In this document: positions 9,363-19,111 of the stretch, piece after piece
How positions within the stretch are numbered: position 1 is the stretch's first letter
Layout: each line of letters starts with the position of its first letter
Assembly (NCBI GenBank): GCA_026419775.2
Contig: JAOPGA020000904.1
Coordinates: forward strand, 1 to 64,000
Reading direction: 5' to 3'
Length of the DNA stretch: 64,000 nt
Origin: Acrasis kona
Lineage: Eukaryota > Heterolobosea > Eutetramitea > Acrasida > Acrasidae
Position numbers and translations under genes: made by a program
Notes under the pieces: model-generated
Databases searched by the model: none
The model's input: the letters and a program-made list of their open reading frames with translations, nothing else
Told to the model about the DNA's origin: nothing

Positions 9363-9992
9363 ATGAATTCCTCATGGGATTACGACTACGTCTGCAAAAT
9401 TGTTGTTGTAGGAGACGCGGGGTGCGGAAAATCTAGCATGCTTATGCGGTACATTGACTCTGAATTTCATACCGACATGCTTACGACAATTGGCGTTGAT
9501 TTTAAACTCAAAACAATGGAGGTAGAAGGAAAGATTATAAAAGTACAGTTTTGGGATACAGCTGGACAAGAGCGCTTCAAGAGCATAGTTTCAGGTTATT
9601 ATCGGGGTGCTGATGGTGTGCTTGTTACATATGATGTTACAAACAATAGCTTCTACAACGTACCAAGGTGGTTGAATGAAATTCATCAAGGAAGTGGTAG
9701 AGACACAAAGATTATGCTAGTGGCTACAAAGTGTGACGATGTTTACAACAGAGTCATAGATAGACAAAAGGGAGAGGAGCTGGCAGCACGACACAACATT
9801 CCTTACATTGAGACTAGTGCTAAAAAAAACATGAACATTGACGAATGCTTTGATGGCATTGTAAACAACGTGATAAAATCTGACTTTATTGCATCCAAGA
9901 GAGCCAAAGCAGCTCTTGTACCACTACCGACTACTCAACCTATTCGTGAGGAGTCGATGTGCTTTGGCTCCAATGGTTGCTCTATTATGTAA
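9363..9992 (+). CDS. Rab-family small GTPase
   Basis: Single-exon protein of 209 residues covering a full Ras-like G domain. G1 is GDAGCGKS at residues 17-24, switch I contains TTIGVDFK, G3 is WDTAGQE followed by the Rab-typical RFKSI, G4 is TKCD instead of NKxD, and G5 is ETSAKK. The C-terminus ends CSIM, a CaaX box predicted to be prenylated, whereas most Rabs end in a double cysteine. Switch and RabF-like elements place it near the Rab1/Rab8 group, but the C-terminus and TKCD make a lineage-specific Rab likely. It would recruit effectors to a secretory or endosomal membrane. Confidence 0.9.
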   Translation: MNSSWDYDYVCKIVVVGDAGCGKSSMLMRYIDSEFHTDMLTTIGVDFKLKTMEVEGKIIKVQFWDTAGQERFKSIVSGYYRGADGVLVTYDVTNNSFYNVPRWLNEIHQGSGRDTKIMLVATKCDDVYNRVIDRQKGEELAARHNIPYIETSAKKNMNIDECFDGIVNNVIKSDFIASKRAKAALVPLPTTQPIREESMCFGSNGCSIM

Positions 9993-10065
9993 CGACTTAT
10001 ATACTGTCATCAAAATAAATATGTTTTCTCAACAATTGAAGGCCCTATATTGAGTAATAAATATT

Positions 10066-13000
10066 TTATTTTATTTTATTATTTACCATACTCCAAAACA
10101 CTCCTCCACCAAGTAGCAATTCTCTTGGTCTGCCATTTTGAACGACCTTACCATCACTCATCACAATGACACGATCATAATCCATAATTGTTTCTAGTCG
10201 ATGTGCAATGCAAATCACTGAACAATTGGAGAATTCTCTCCTGATGGTACTTTGGATTAATGCATCTGATGCATAATCAACATTTGCAGTGGCTTCGTCG
10301 AGTATTAGTGTTTTACAACCCTTGAGCAAGGCACGACACAAGCTCAACAACTGACGCTCTCCTGTCGAGAGGTTTGATCCATTCTCAGCAATTTCTGAGC
10401 TCAAACTATTGAACTTTTTATTGAGTTCAACATGACAAAGAGTTTGCCATATTTTGGTGTCCTGATATTGATTTAAGGGATCCAAGTTATCACGAAGAGT
10501 ACCTTGCATGAGTATAGGATCCTGTGGTATGATGGCCATGGATGACCTTAACTCTGACAGGTGCAAATTACGTGTATCAATACCCTCAATGGATATCGAC
10601 CCCATCTCAATTTCATTTAGACGGAATAATGCATTGATCAATGATGTTTTACCACTTCCAGTTCTACCAACAATTGCAACTTTTTCACCAGGATTAATGT
10701 GAATAGAGACATTATCAAGTACATATTTTGGAATTTCTGTATCGTACCGCATACAGATATTTTCAAAATCAATAGAAGGACCTTTCAACATAGTAGGAAG
10801 TTCTTTTGAGCATAATGGTTCGTATTTTTCAGATTTGATTCGACTGTACTGCTCAATACGTTCCACTGAGGAAACTTGACTTTCTACAGAAGCTAATAAT
10901 TCAGTCAATGCATAGAAGGAACTTTGGATATCGGTTATGTGCAGAACAGCAACAGCAAAGAATGCCACAATGTTAGCGGAAGAGGAGGGATCAACGGAAG
11001 TGATGAATGGTAATGTGCACATGCACGCCATCAAGAGAGTGGAAGCTATAGTAACACCAATACACTCAATACGTAAATCGAACCATGAGGATGCAAAATT
11101 CATGCATCCTTCCAACTTGAAGGCTTGTTTAAGTTTATTTGAATTTTGTTCTAAGAAATCTTTCTGAACACCAAAAGCACGAATTACCGATAGTCCTGAT
11201 AGCGTCTCACTCAAGTGACTGATTGATGGTGCATAAGCTTTGGATTCTAAACGAGAAAGATCTCTATTCAATGCTTTAAAATAACGATACAATTTGAAAC
11301 AAGAATATAGAAGAGGTATAATGGCAGCGATTAAACCAACTCCATAGAGATGAGACATTCCAAAAGCGATTGAACCAATAATAAACAAGGACACTATCAA
11401 ATTACAACTAATCGAGATTAAATAACGAGCATCAGATCCGAGGTGATCTAATCGATTCATATCCTTACTGAATCTAGAAATAATCTTGCCGGAGGATGTA
11501 TGATCGTAGAATTGAACCGGAGCACACACAATGGACTTTAACAGTCCGACATGATACCGTTTATTAGTTTGAAGCATGTAGTGACCACCAAGAGCATTGG
11601 AGAAGATTTTCAAAATGGAAGAAACGACTCCAAATCCAATGTAGAGAGAAACAGGATTATTAACAGAAGTGCTCCAATTAGCCAAGTACCAATCACTAAC
11701 AGTCATAAATACTTTATAACCCAGTTCCAAAACAATAATAACAACAAATAAACATACGTTGTAGTTAGTAACGTATTCAAACAATAACTGTAATTTACTT
11801 TTATCGTCATCAGGAATTAATTTATTATTTTCAACGCCAACTACCTCTTCATCACTTTCGCTAACTGGCTCTTCATCATCAGACAATGATCCAAGGTCAT
11901 CACTACAGCTCAATGACTCATTTTCATTTTTTTGAGTTCTGGACATATCGATAGCAAATTCACTATTCAACAATTCATCAAAAGAAGAAAAAACACTTTG
12001 GATCGCTCCATCATCAATTACAACAATTTTATTAGCTTTTTCTAACATATCCAGGTGATGAGTCACCAAAATACGTGTTTTATCAGCTAATAACCCAAGT
12101 ATTAACTGATTCATGATATGCCTACCAGTATTAACGTCCACTGCAGATAATGGATCGTCCATCACGATCAACTCGCATTGATTTCTTCTATAAGCAGCTC
12201 TAGCCAAATTCAATCTTGATTTTTGACCACCACTTAACATGACGCCGCGTTCGCCTACAACCGTTTCATCTCCATTGGAGAATTGCTCCAAATCTACATC
12301 AAGATGACACGCTTTGATGACCGACTCGTACAAAGCGTCAACGAGATTTTCTTTACTACCGAATAAAATATTATTGCGAATGGTATCGCTTCTTATCCAA
12401 CCATCTTGAGATGAATAAGAAACGCCAGAGTTGATTGGTTGACTGGTGCCTTTAGTAATGTTCATTTCGTTGAGCATGGCTGATAATAACGATGTTTTAC
12501 CAGACCCTACCTTACCAACTATAGCCACAAATTCTCCCTTTTGAATTCGTAAAGTAATGTTTTTTAATGAAAATGAATTTTCATTCTTGTTCCATTCGAA
12601 TGATGCATCGCGAATGTCGACAACTAATGATTGTTGAGCGGCGGTATTGTTTTTGGTTAATGTCGATATTTCGTCTAGATTTAAAAATGTAAAAATGCGA
12701 TCTGATGATTTTTTTGCTTCGGATAAAATGACGATGGCCTCTGGAATGGCCTGTAGAGGATATTCCAACAATCCGATAGCGACGAGGCAACTAAAGGATT
12801 GTGAAATGGTGAGTCGATGTCGAGATGTAAATGTGTGGAATAAAAAGATGGCAGAACTCACTGTGAATGTGCATGAGCTCCAAATGAATTCGATAAATGT
12901 GTTGCAGTGAGCGAGTGTTGTTTTTGTGAGTGTTTCGGTTGACCACACTTGATTGATTTTTTCACACATGATGTTTTCCCATGCAAATGATTTGACGAGT

Positions 13001-13830
13001 CGAATGGATGACACCAACTGAGTGATTAGTTTTGATTGTTGGTCGTTGAGATTGTCGCATTGTGTGGAATGGTCGTCGTAGATTTTTTGAACGTGTACGT
13101 AGATGGGCACGATGCAAAACATGACTAGGAAGCCAACTATTGCAGAGGAAAGATCTACGGATGTGCTGACTAGATAGAATGCCATGATGATTTTGAAGAG
13201 AGATGCCCAGAGAATGTGTAATTGGTAGAGCATGCGAACAATACGATCCACGTCGAACGTAGTCAAGTTCATAATCTCTCCTGTAGTTGTTTGTTGTTTG
13301 GATTCGTTACTGATTAAAAGTGATTTTGAATAAATGGCTGTTGATAGAATGTATCTCAACTTTTTTTCAAAATCCTTCAAATGATTTGCAAAGTTGTGAT
13401 ACAAGATGATTTCCAAGAACTTGAGAAATGTGTATAGTATGGATAATAAGAGCACCCAGGTTACATATGTTGTGTACGTGAGGTCATTGTGATTCTCCAC
13501 CATGAAAAGTAAATGTTGCATTACGAAGGGGGAGAGGGTAAGTGCAAGATCGCTGGCGAATCTTCTTATTCCACACAAGTAGAATTCTTTACCAAAAGCG
13601 TGATGTAGAGCGTATAGAATAGGCCATCTTTTGTTTGTTAGTGCGTCTTTCGCTAACTGGGTGTTGAATTTGTGGAAGTTGCTTTCTGTATCAAGTCTTT
13701 CGACATCAAAGTGTTTTGTTGTAATGTCCTCTTCCGATAAAGTCTTTTGGTGAGATAGTGCAATTAACTCTGATATTTGAGAGTATAGATAGTCTTTGGC
13801 TAGACTGAAGTTTCCGGTTATTTTCTTCAT
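10066..13830 (-). CDS. ABC transporter, subfamily C (MRP type), full length
   Basis: Single-exon protein of 1,254 residues arranged TMD1-NBD1-TMD2-NBD2 without the extra N-terminal TMD0 of long MRPs. TMD1 spans about residues 90-370. NBD1 has Walker A GKVGSGKT (439-446), signature LSGGQ (532-536) and Walker B LIVMDD (554-559). An acidic Ser/Asp-rich linker (about 640-670) looks like a phosphorylated regulatory region. TMD2 follows (about 690-990). NBD2 has GRTGSGKT, signature LSTGE and Walker B TLILDEA. The Asp following Walker B in NBD1 (not Glu) is the usual degenerate site of ABCC proteins. Family members export conjugated organic anions and drugs at plasma or vacuolar membranes. The substrate is unknown. 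Confidence 0.93.
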   Translation of the reverse strand: MKKITGNFSLAKDYLYSQISELIALSHQKTLSEEDITTKHFDVERLDTESNFHKFNTQLAKDALTNKRWPILYALHHAFGKEFYLCGIRRFASDLALTLSPFVMQHLLFMVENHNDLTYTTYVTWVLLLSILYTFLKFLEIILYHNFANHLKDFEKKLRYILSTAIYSKSLLISNESKQQTTTGEIMNLTTFDVDRIVRMLYQLHILWASLFKIIMAFYLVSTSVDLSSAIVGFLVMFCIVPIYVHVQKIYDDHSTQCDNLNDQQSKLITQLVSSIRLVKSFAWENIMCEKINQVWSTETLTKTTLAHCNTFIEFIWSSCTFTVSSAIFLFHTFTSRHRLTISQSFSCLVAIGLLEYPLQAIPEAIVILSEAKKSSDRIFTFLNLDEISTLTKNNTAAQQSLVVDIRDASFEWNKNENSFSLKNITLRIQKGEFVAIVGKVGSGKTSLLSAMLNEMNITKGTSQPINSGVSYSSQDGWIRSDTIRNNILFGSKENLVDALYESVIKACHLDVDLEQFSNGDETVVGERGVMLSGGQKSRLNLARAAYRRNQCELIVMDDPLSAVDVNTGRHIMNQLILGLLADKTRILVTHHLDMLEKANKIVVIDDGAIQSVFSSFDELLNSEFAIDMSRTQKNENESLSCSDDLGSLSDDEEPVSESDEEVVGVENNKLIPDDDKSKLQLLFEYVTNYNVCLFVVIIVLELGYKVFMTVSDWYLANWSTSVNNPVSLYIGFGVVSSILKIFSNALGGHYMLQTNKRYHVGLLKSIVCAPVQFYDHTSSGKIISRFSKDMNRLDHLGSDARYLISISCNLIVSLFIIGSIAFGMSHLYGVGLIAAIIPLLYSCFKLYRYFKALNRDLSRLESKAYAPSISHLSETLSGLSVIRAFGVQKDFLEQNSNKLKQAFKLEGCMNFASSWFDLRIECIGVTIASTLLMACMCTLPFITSVDPSSSANIVAFFAVAVLHITDIQSSFYALTELLASVESQVSSVERIEQYSRIKSEKYEPLCSKELPTMLKGPSIDFENICMRYDTEIPKYVLDNVSIHINPGEKVAIVGRTGSGKTSLINALFRLNEIEMGSISIEGIDTRNLHLSELRSSMAIIPQDPILMQGTLRDNLDPLNQYQDTKIWQTLCHVELNKKFNSLSSEIAENGSNLSTGERQLLSLCRALLKGCKTLILDEATANVDYASDALIQSTIRREFSNCSVICIAHRLETIMDYDRVIVMSDGKVVQNGRPRELLLGGGVFWSMVNNKIK

Positions 13831-14041
13831 TGTAGAATTGAGTTGTGAAAGTCGTTCTTATTATACTTTTTTTTGTGGAACTTAATGAGGAACTTCTTAC
13901 CCTAAAACGAAGGAGTGATTTCGATCTTGAACTTTTGTTGCAGACAATAACTGTGCTGGTATTTAACATGGATCACAGCAGTAGTATAATTATAATAAAG
14001 CATTTAATGATTTGAGTATTATATCTTGATATTGATACATA

Positions 14042-16701
14042 TTAGAACTGCTTCAACTGGTCTCCACATTCCAACATATCACCAACTGCAACAAGTTTGG
14101 GCCTTCCTTCAAATGTAATTGGATTACCATCAAACAATACAAAATTAGCTCTTGTACCCACTTTGATTCTGCCTACACCATCTGGTAATGAGAACATGTC
14201 AGATATCTGACTGGTGATACTTTTTAATGCAAAAGATGGAGGTAGAACACCAAAGCCATCTGTAGATAACAAACCAGCGGCCCACCTCAGATTTCTCGTG
14301 CTTGCAGCAGCACTACCAATTCCGACACCGAGCGAGACGCCATTTTTATATAAAACAGAACTACCAAAGTCGTCAGACGACCGGCGCATGTCCCAGTCTT
14401 CCAACCACTGCTCACCTTCGGCAATGGGCGTCACAATAACAGAAACATTTTTTGTAATCATGTCAGATATTAAATGAGCTTCTGCACCGCCCGTCACAAT
14501 AAGTTTAAAACCAAACTCTTTTTGCAGAGATAACAATTGATCCAGATCATCTGCTTGATGACATTTCGCCACAATAAGTGGGATATCGGACATTTTATTA
14601 AAGAAACCTCTTAATTTGCTGACTTGTTCACTAACGGAGTTAAACTGTTGCTTTGAAGTAGATTTTATAAGGAGACCTATGTTAACATGCAAGGCCACTT
14701 GTTCTTTGATGACACTATCGCTGATCATTTTTCCATTAGTATGAAAAGCGACGCTCCACCCATTAACAAGAGCGTTGCCTTGACGACGAGATATGACAGT
14801 AGTTACACCAGATTTGAATGCTGCTCTCATTGTTCTACTTTCCATTCGAACAGCGTCTCTCGCCCTGAGATCTTCATTAAATGGAGTTGTACTGGTGCCG
14901 TCATTCGTGGTGACTTCGGATGAAATATCTTTCAATCCAATGTCAGTAGTTGACTCAATCATACCAGGAGTTAATATCCCGTTTTGATTAGTAACACTAA
15001 ACACCACAGCGTCGGATGGTATAACACAAGAAGATCCCACACATGATACATTACCATTTAAAACAACGACATTTCCTCTAGAAGCATCCTCTGTTCCATC
15101 CATTGTGTACAGAAGAGCATCTTTGATAGCATAAGAAGAGTAGCGAGTACGAGTAGTGCACTCACCACCTATAGACTGCTCTACAACAATATGATCTGGA
15201 CGAGAAGTAGATTCAATTTTATTTGGGTTTGAATGTAGAGGTATCTTATTATCAACTAGTAAGGCTCCATCTACAAAGACTTTATCAGCACGAGCACCAA
15301 GTTGCAATGGATGTCTGTCATAAATCACCACATCAGCATCATAACCAGCCCGTAACGCACCTACTCTGTGACCCAACTTCAGTGCCTTTGCAGGGTTGAT
15401 TGTGATTGCATCCAAACTACCCTGCAGAGACATACCAAAATAATACGCCTTTCCAGCGCTCATTAATAACCACTTGGAATGAGTGACTGGATGATCGCTC
15501 TTCAAGATGACATTCACGCCTGCTCTTTCTAATATGACTGGAGTGTCAACACTAGCTTCATAAGCTTCAGTTTTAAATCCGAACCTATCGGCAAATATTG
15601 CAGCTGAAATATTATTTTTTAAAAACAAATCTGGAACTTTGTGTGCTTCGATGGCATGTTGGAAAGTGTCAATTTTAAAATTAAATTCTTTGCTTAACCT
15701 GACAATCATTTCAAAGTCATGAGTCTGATAGCAATGCACATGTAAAGTAATATTAGGATGATTACGCAACAAATAAGATAAACCATTCAATTCTAAATTC
15801 TCTGGTCTATGTAAAACAGATTTTGATGTGATTCCACAATCAAAATCATCTTGCTTTTTTATTAAATCTTTAGCTTGTTGTAATTTTTCTCTCATAAACC
15901 AAGCGCTACCCATTCTACTACTTGGAGCCTTACCTCTGTTGTAGTAGTGTTTGGGGTTTTCACCACATGCCATCTTGAGGGCCATGGGCGCTCCTGGAAA
16001 TAACATATCGGAGTTGGAAGTTCCGATTTTATTTTTCACAATTACTCCTTCTCCGCCCATTGTGTTGCTGCTTCCTGGTAGAACCAGAGAAGTAGTAACA
16101 CCTGATCTAAGAATGTGATCTATTGCAAAGTCTTCGGAATCTAGTGCATCTATTGCCCGCATCTGAGGCAAGACGGGATTTGTGATTTCATTTACGTCGG
16201 TATTACCAGAAAGTCCTTATGGATTTAATAAAAATTATCGACGTAATTACTTACCTGGTTTGCCGTGAACTCCTAAATGTGAGTGGCAGTCAACTGTCCC
16301 TGGCATGATGTACTGTACAAAGAGTTAATTTTAATAAATGCAGCGCCACTAACCTTTCCCTCTGCATCTATTATTTCATACGCGTCAGATTCTTTGACGT
16401 CTTGTCCGACGTTCACTATTTTACCATTTGTGCCAATTAACACAGAGAATCTTTCAACTATGGATCCGTTGAGAACTGTTCTTCCATTTTTAATCAAAGT
16501 TTGTTTTGAGTACTTGATGGGGGGACGATCTGGATTAATATCGTACTTCTTCGGAGAGAATATTGGCGGCTGTTTGCAACGTATAGCTCTTGGTGATCCG
16601 CCTAATGTGGTGTCGAAGTTTTTCTCAGCTCCTCTAAATATGATCAACGGTGCAACCACCGACAAGGCCAGGCAAATGCCCAACAAAACGTACTTTGACA
16701 T
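14042..16701 (-). CDS. Membrane-anchored tandem amidohydrolase-like protein
   Basis: Three exons (16354-16701, 16255-16312, 14042-16215) with introns of 41 and 39 nt give 859 residues. A signal anchor at about residues 4-22 predicts an extracytoplasmic protein. The first half is an imidazolonepropionase/dihydroorotase-like amidohydrolase: the spliced exon restores PGTVDCHSHLG with the metal-binding HxH, then LHVHCYQTHD and KSDHPVTHS supply further ligands. A second amidohydrolase-like unit begins around residue 480 but reads PGMIESTTDIG where HxH is expected, so it has probably lost metal binding. The order suggests internal duplication with decay of one active site. The substrate is unknown. 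It starts only 33 bp from the divergent Mpv17-like gene. Confidence 0.85.
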
Positions 16702-16734
16702 TGCTTACAAAAATAAGAAGATAGATTGTCTCAG
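16702..16734. promoter_or_regulatory. 33-bp divergent spacer, presumed bidirectional promoter
   Basis: Only 33 bp separate the start codons of the amidohydrolase (minus) and the Mpv17-like gene (plus). Both 5' UTRs and core promoter elements must overlap the spacer or each other's coding sequence. Confidence 0.5.
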
Positions 16735-17372
16735 ATGGTCAGGAGTTGGGTCAAGGCACTTTTGGACCCTTATCTAAATCTCCTACAGAAATATCCAATA
16801 CCAACAAAAAGCGTCTCTGCAGCAGTTGTTCTTGGAGCAGGTGACATTGTAGCCCAAACAATGGAGAGGAAGACAGCAGAACAGAAAAATTGTGTGCATC
16901 TTGGTCATAATTATGTTCGCACCGTAAAAATGGCATCTTATGGCCTTATTTTTCTTGGACCATTCCTTCACAACTGGTACAAGCTTCTACAGAAAGTTGT
17001 CGTTGTGAGTAAGACACCAGATTCGAAACTCAAAATTATGAATGGCCTGAAGCAAACTATCATAGACCAAACTATTGGAGGACCCTTTGTTGTCGCAGTC
17101 TTCATGTCTTATATGACAGCTTTAGATGGTGGCGATGTGAAGCAGAAGTTGGAAAATGATTATCTCAAGGCAATGTCAGTATATTATAGGATTTGGCCGA
17201 TAGTACAATTCCGTAAGCTTCTACCTTCCAATGTCTAATAATGTTAGTTAACTTTACTTTTATACCAATACATTTCAGAGTTCTGATTGCAAACACTGTG
17301 AGTGTATTATGGAATGCATTTTTATCCCACTTGCAGTATCAGAAGAGTATAGTTTATGTAGACAGAATTTAA
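16735..17372 (+). CDS. Mpv17/PMP22 family membrane protein
   Basis: Two exons (16735-17212, 17248-17372) separated by a 35-nt intron give 200 residues, the usual family length. The N-terminal half has the family pattern W-x-Y-L-xx-L-xx-P-x-xT followed by GDIVAQ. After splicing the signature YYRIWPIVQFLNFTFIP is followed by FRVLIANTVSVLWNAFLSHLQ, the most conserved Mpv17 block. Without removing the intron the protein stops early and loses this block. Four hydrophobic segments are expected. Members sit in the inner mitochondrial or peroxisomal membrane and act in channel-like or metabolite-balance roles. Which organelle applies here is not clear. Confidence 0.9.
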
Positions 17373-17508
17373 ACAGAGACCATAAACAGTCAACACGAAT
17401 AAAACGACGAAGGCGACATCATCTATCCGGAAAATACAAAATGAGGATGTGACGATATGTGACCTCGGTAACATAAAATAAATAAGCATTAATCATAATT
17501 TCCTACTT

Positions 17509-18444
17509 TTATTTGGTTTTGACAACATATGATATGACCAGGTATAAAATACCAACCAAAGCAATTAGAACAATAATTATGATTCCGCACACCATAAGAC
17601 GAGTTCCTCCTCCAACTGCTGCCACTGCCTTTTCCAAGTCCTTATTCAAATGTCCAAGCTTGGCATTGTATTTGTCTACATCAGCGCTCATCTTGTCTAA
17701 CATAAGTGCTTGTTTGTCCAACTCCAATCCAATCGAGTTTGCAATGTCGGCAAGTGTATCCAACTTACCATCTAATAGATCTAATTGATTATCTAATCTC
17801 TTCTTATTAGCTTCAATCTGTGCAAGACCCTCGCTGATATCTAGTGTGGGAATCTCGATCTGTCTCTCTTGTTTTACCAAGTCATCAACATTGTCGAACT
17901 TTGGCTTCTTTGAACTGATCTTTTTATCCTCCTTGCCCCCCATCAATAATGTTTTCTGACGACTCTTGATTGATTTAATACACTCTTCGATGGCGCTGAG
18001 ATCCTTCTCTCTTTGCAACCTCAATTCCTCTGGCATGGTACTTACTTTCGACCATAGTGCCTTCTTGGCCTTGGCGTCCTCGTGAATCTTTTGCATTTCC
18101 TTGAACAGTTTTTCTACTTTCATGATGTTCTTAATCAATGCTTTGTTGTTGAGCTCATCGCCTCCTCTTTCTTTTGTTTCTAGTTGTTCAATCACTTGTC
18201 TTAAAAGTTTGTCCATGTTGTATTTTTTTTGTTCAAACAAGTCAAGCCTCTTTAATCCGTTCTTTGCAGCCTCGTCGGCTTTTCTGCGCATTTCTTCATC
18301 TTCAAACTGCCCACAATCAATTCTTACTTCGTACAAGCGACGCATCAAGTCGCTCATACCTGGGGTACAGCTTCCAATCTCAAACCCAGTACCCTCTAAA
18401 GCCTCTTGGGACTCTTTTTCCGCACGTCTAGATGCTTTGGCCAT
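17509..18444 (-). CDS. Qc-SNARE, SYP7-like
   Basis: Single-exon protein of 311 residues with long N-terminal coiled coils, a SNARE motif at about residues 220-275 and a C-terminal anchor (about 283-306) ending in a short VVKTK tail. Heptads such as LDNQLDLLDGKLDTLADIA and LDKMSADVDKYNAKL are typical, and the glutamine in ELDKQALML occupies the ionic zero layer, making it a Q-SNARE of the Qc class. The resemblance is closest to plant SYP7 proteins, which have this N-terminal length and work at ER and plasma membranes. Exact compartment is inferred only. Confidence 0.85.
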   Translation of the reverse strand: MAKASRRAEKESQEALEGTGFEIGSCTPGMSDLMRRLYEVRIDCGQFEDEEMRRKADEAAKNGLKRLDLFEQKKYNMDKLLRQVIEQLETKERGGDELNNKALIKNIMKVEKLFKEMQKIHEDAKAKKALWSKVSTMPEELRLQREKDLSAIEECIKSIKSRQKTLLMGGKEDKKISSKKPKFDNVDDLVKQERQIEIPTLDISEGLAQIEANKKRLDNQLDLLDGKLDTLADIANSIGLELDKQALMLDKMSADVDKYNAKLGHLNKDLEKAVAAVGGGTRLMVCGIIIIVLIALVGILYLVISYVVKTK

Positions 18445-19111
18445 GTATCCGTTTCAAATGTCAATGCCTTAAATAAATAGTTATTGTAAAAGTCATGTCT
18501 ATGTGACAAACTCTTTAACAAACTAGAATGTGCTTAGAAATTTAAACAAAAAAGGAAAGTGTATGTTGATTACGATCTGGCCTCCAGCACTTAGTATTTA
18601 GTCTCTCGCGAGTCATGAGAACATTTAAAATTACCACATTTTCAGGATGCGTAACAATGTCGCATCCATTAGTAGATTTCAAAACAATCCGCAAAAGAGA
18701 CACGGTCACAAAAATTGAGTTTTAAAATTTCACTTCTCAAGTTCCTCTTTCTGATTACTTTGACTCTTCATATTATACTCTCAACACACTCCACCAAATG
18801 AAACACCATTATAGCCATGATAAGTGATTATATTTTGGTTAGCCGATGAATGGCATTCGATCAAAATGCTGGATGTGCTGACAAAAAAGATCTAGGTGAT
18901 TATATGCTTCAGAAAAGTATCATCAAGGTGTGATGAATATCCTCCAGCCTAACGATTAATAGTGATGAGCTCTCAATAACCAATATTGCTCTCCGTACAT
19001 TTCAATGTAAAATAAAATAATCATTTAATTTTCTAGTTGACAGCGCCAACAATATCCGTTAGGTTTGAAACGATTTTTCAAATTCGTAATAGAAAACAAA
19101 AGAACTACAAC
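18445..19111. other. Intergenic, no gene seen
   Basis: About 670 bases between the divergent SNARE and kinesin genes. AT-rich, without a convincing frame, tRNA or repeat. It should contain both promoters. Confidence 0.55.
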
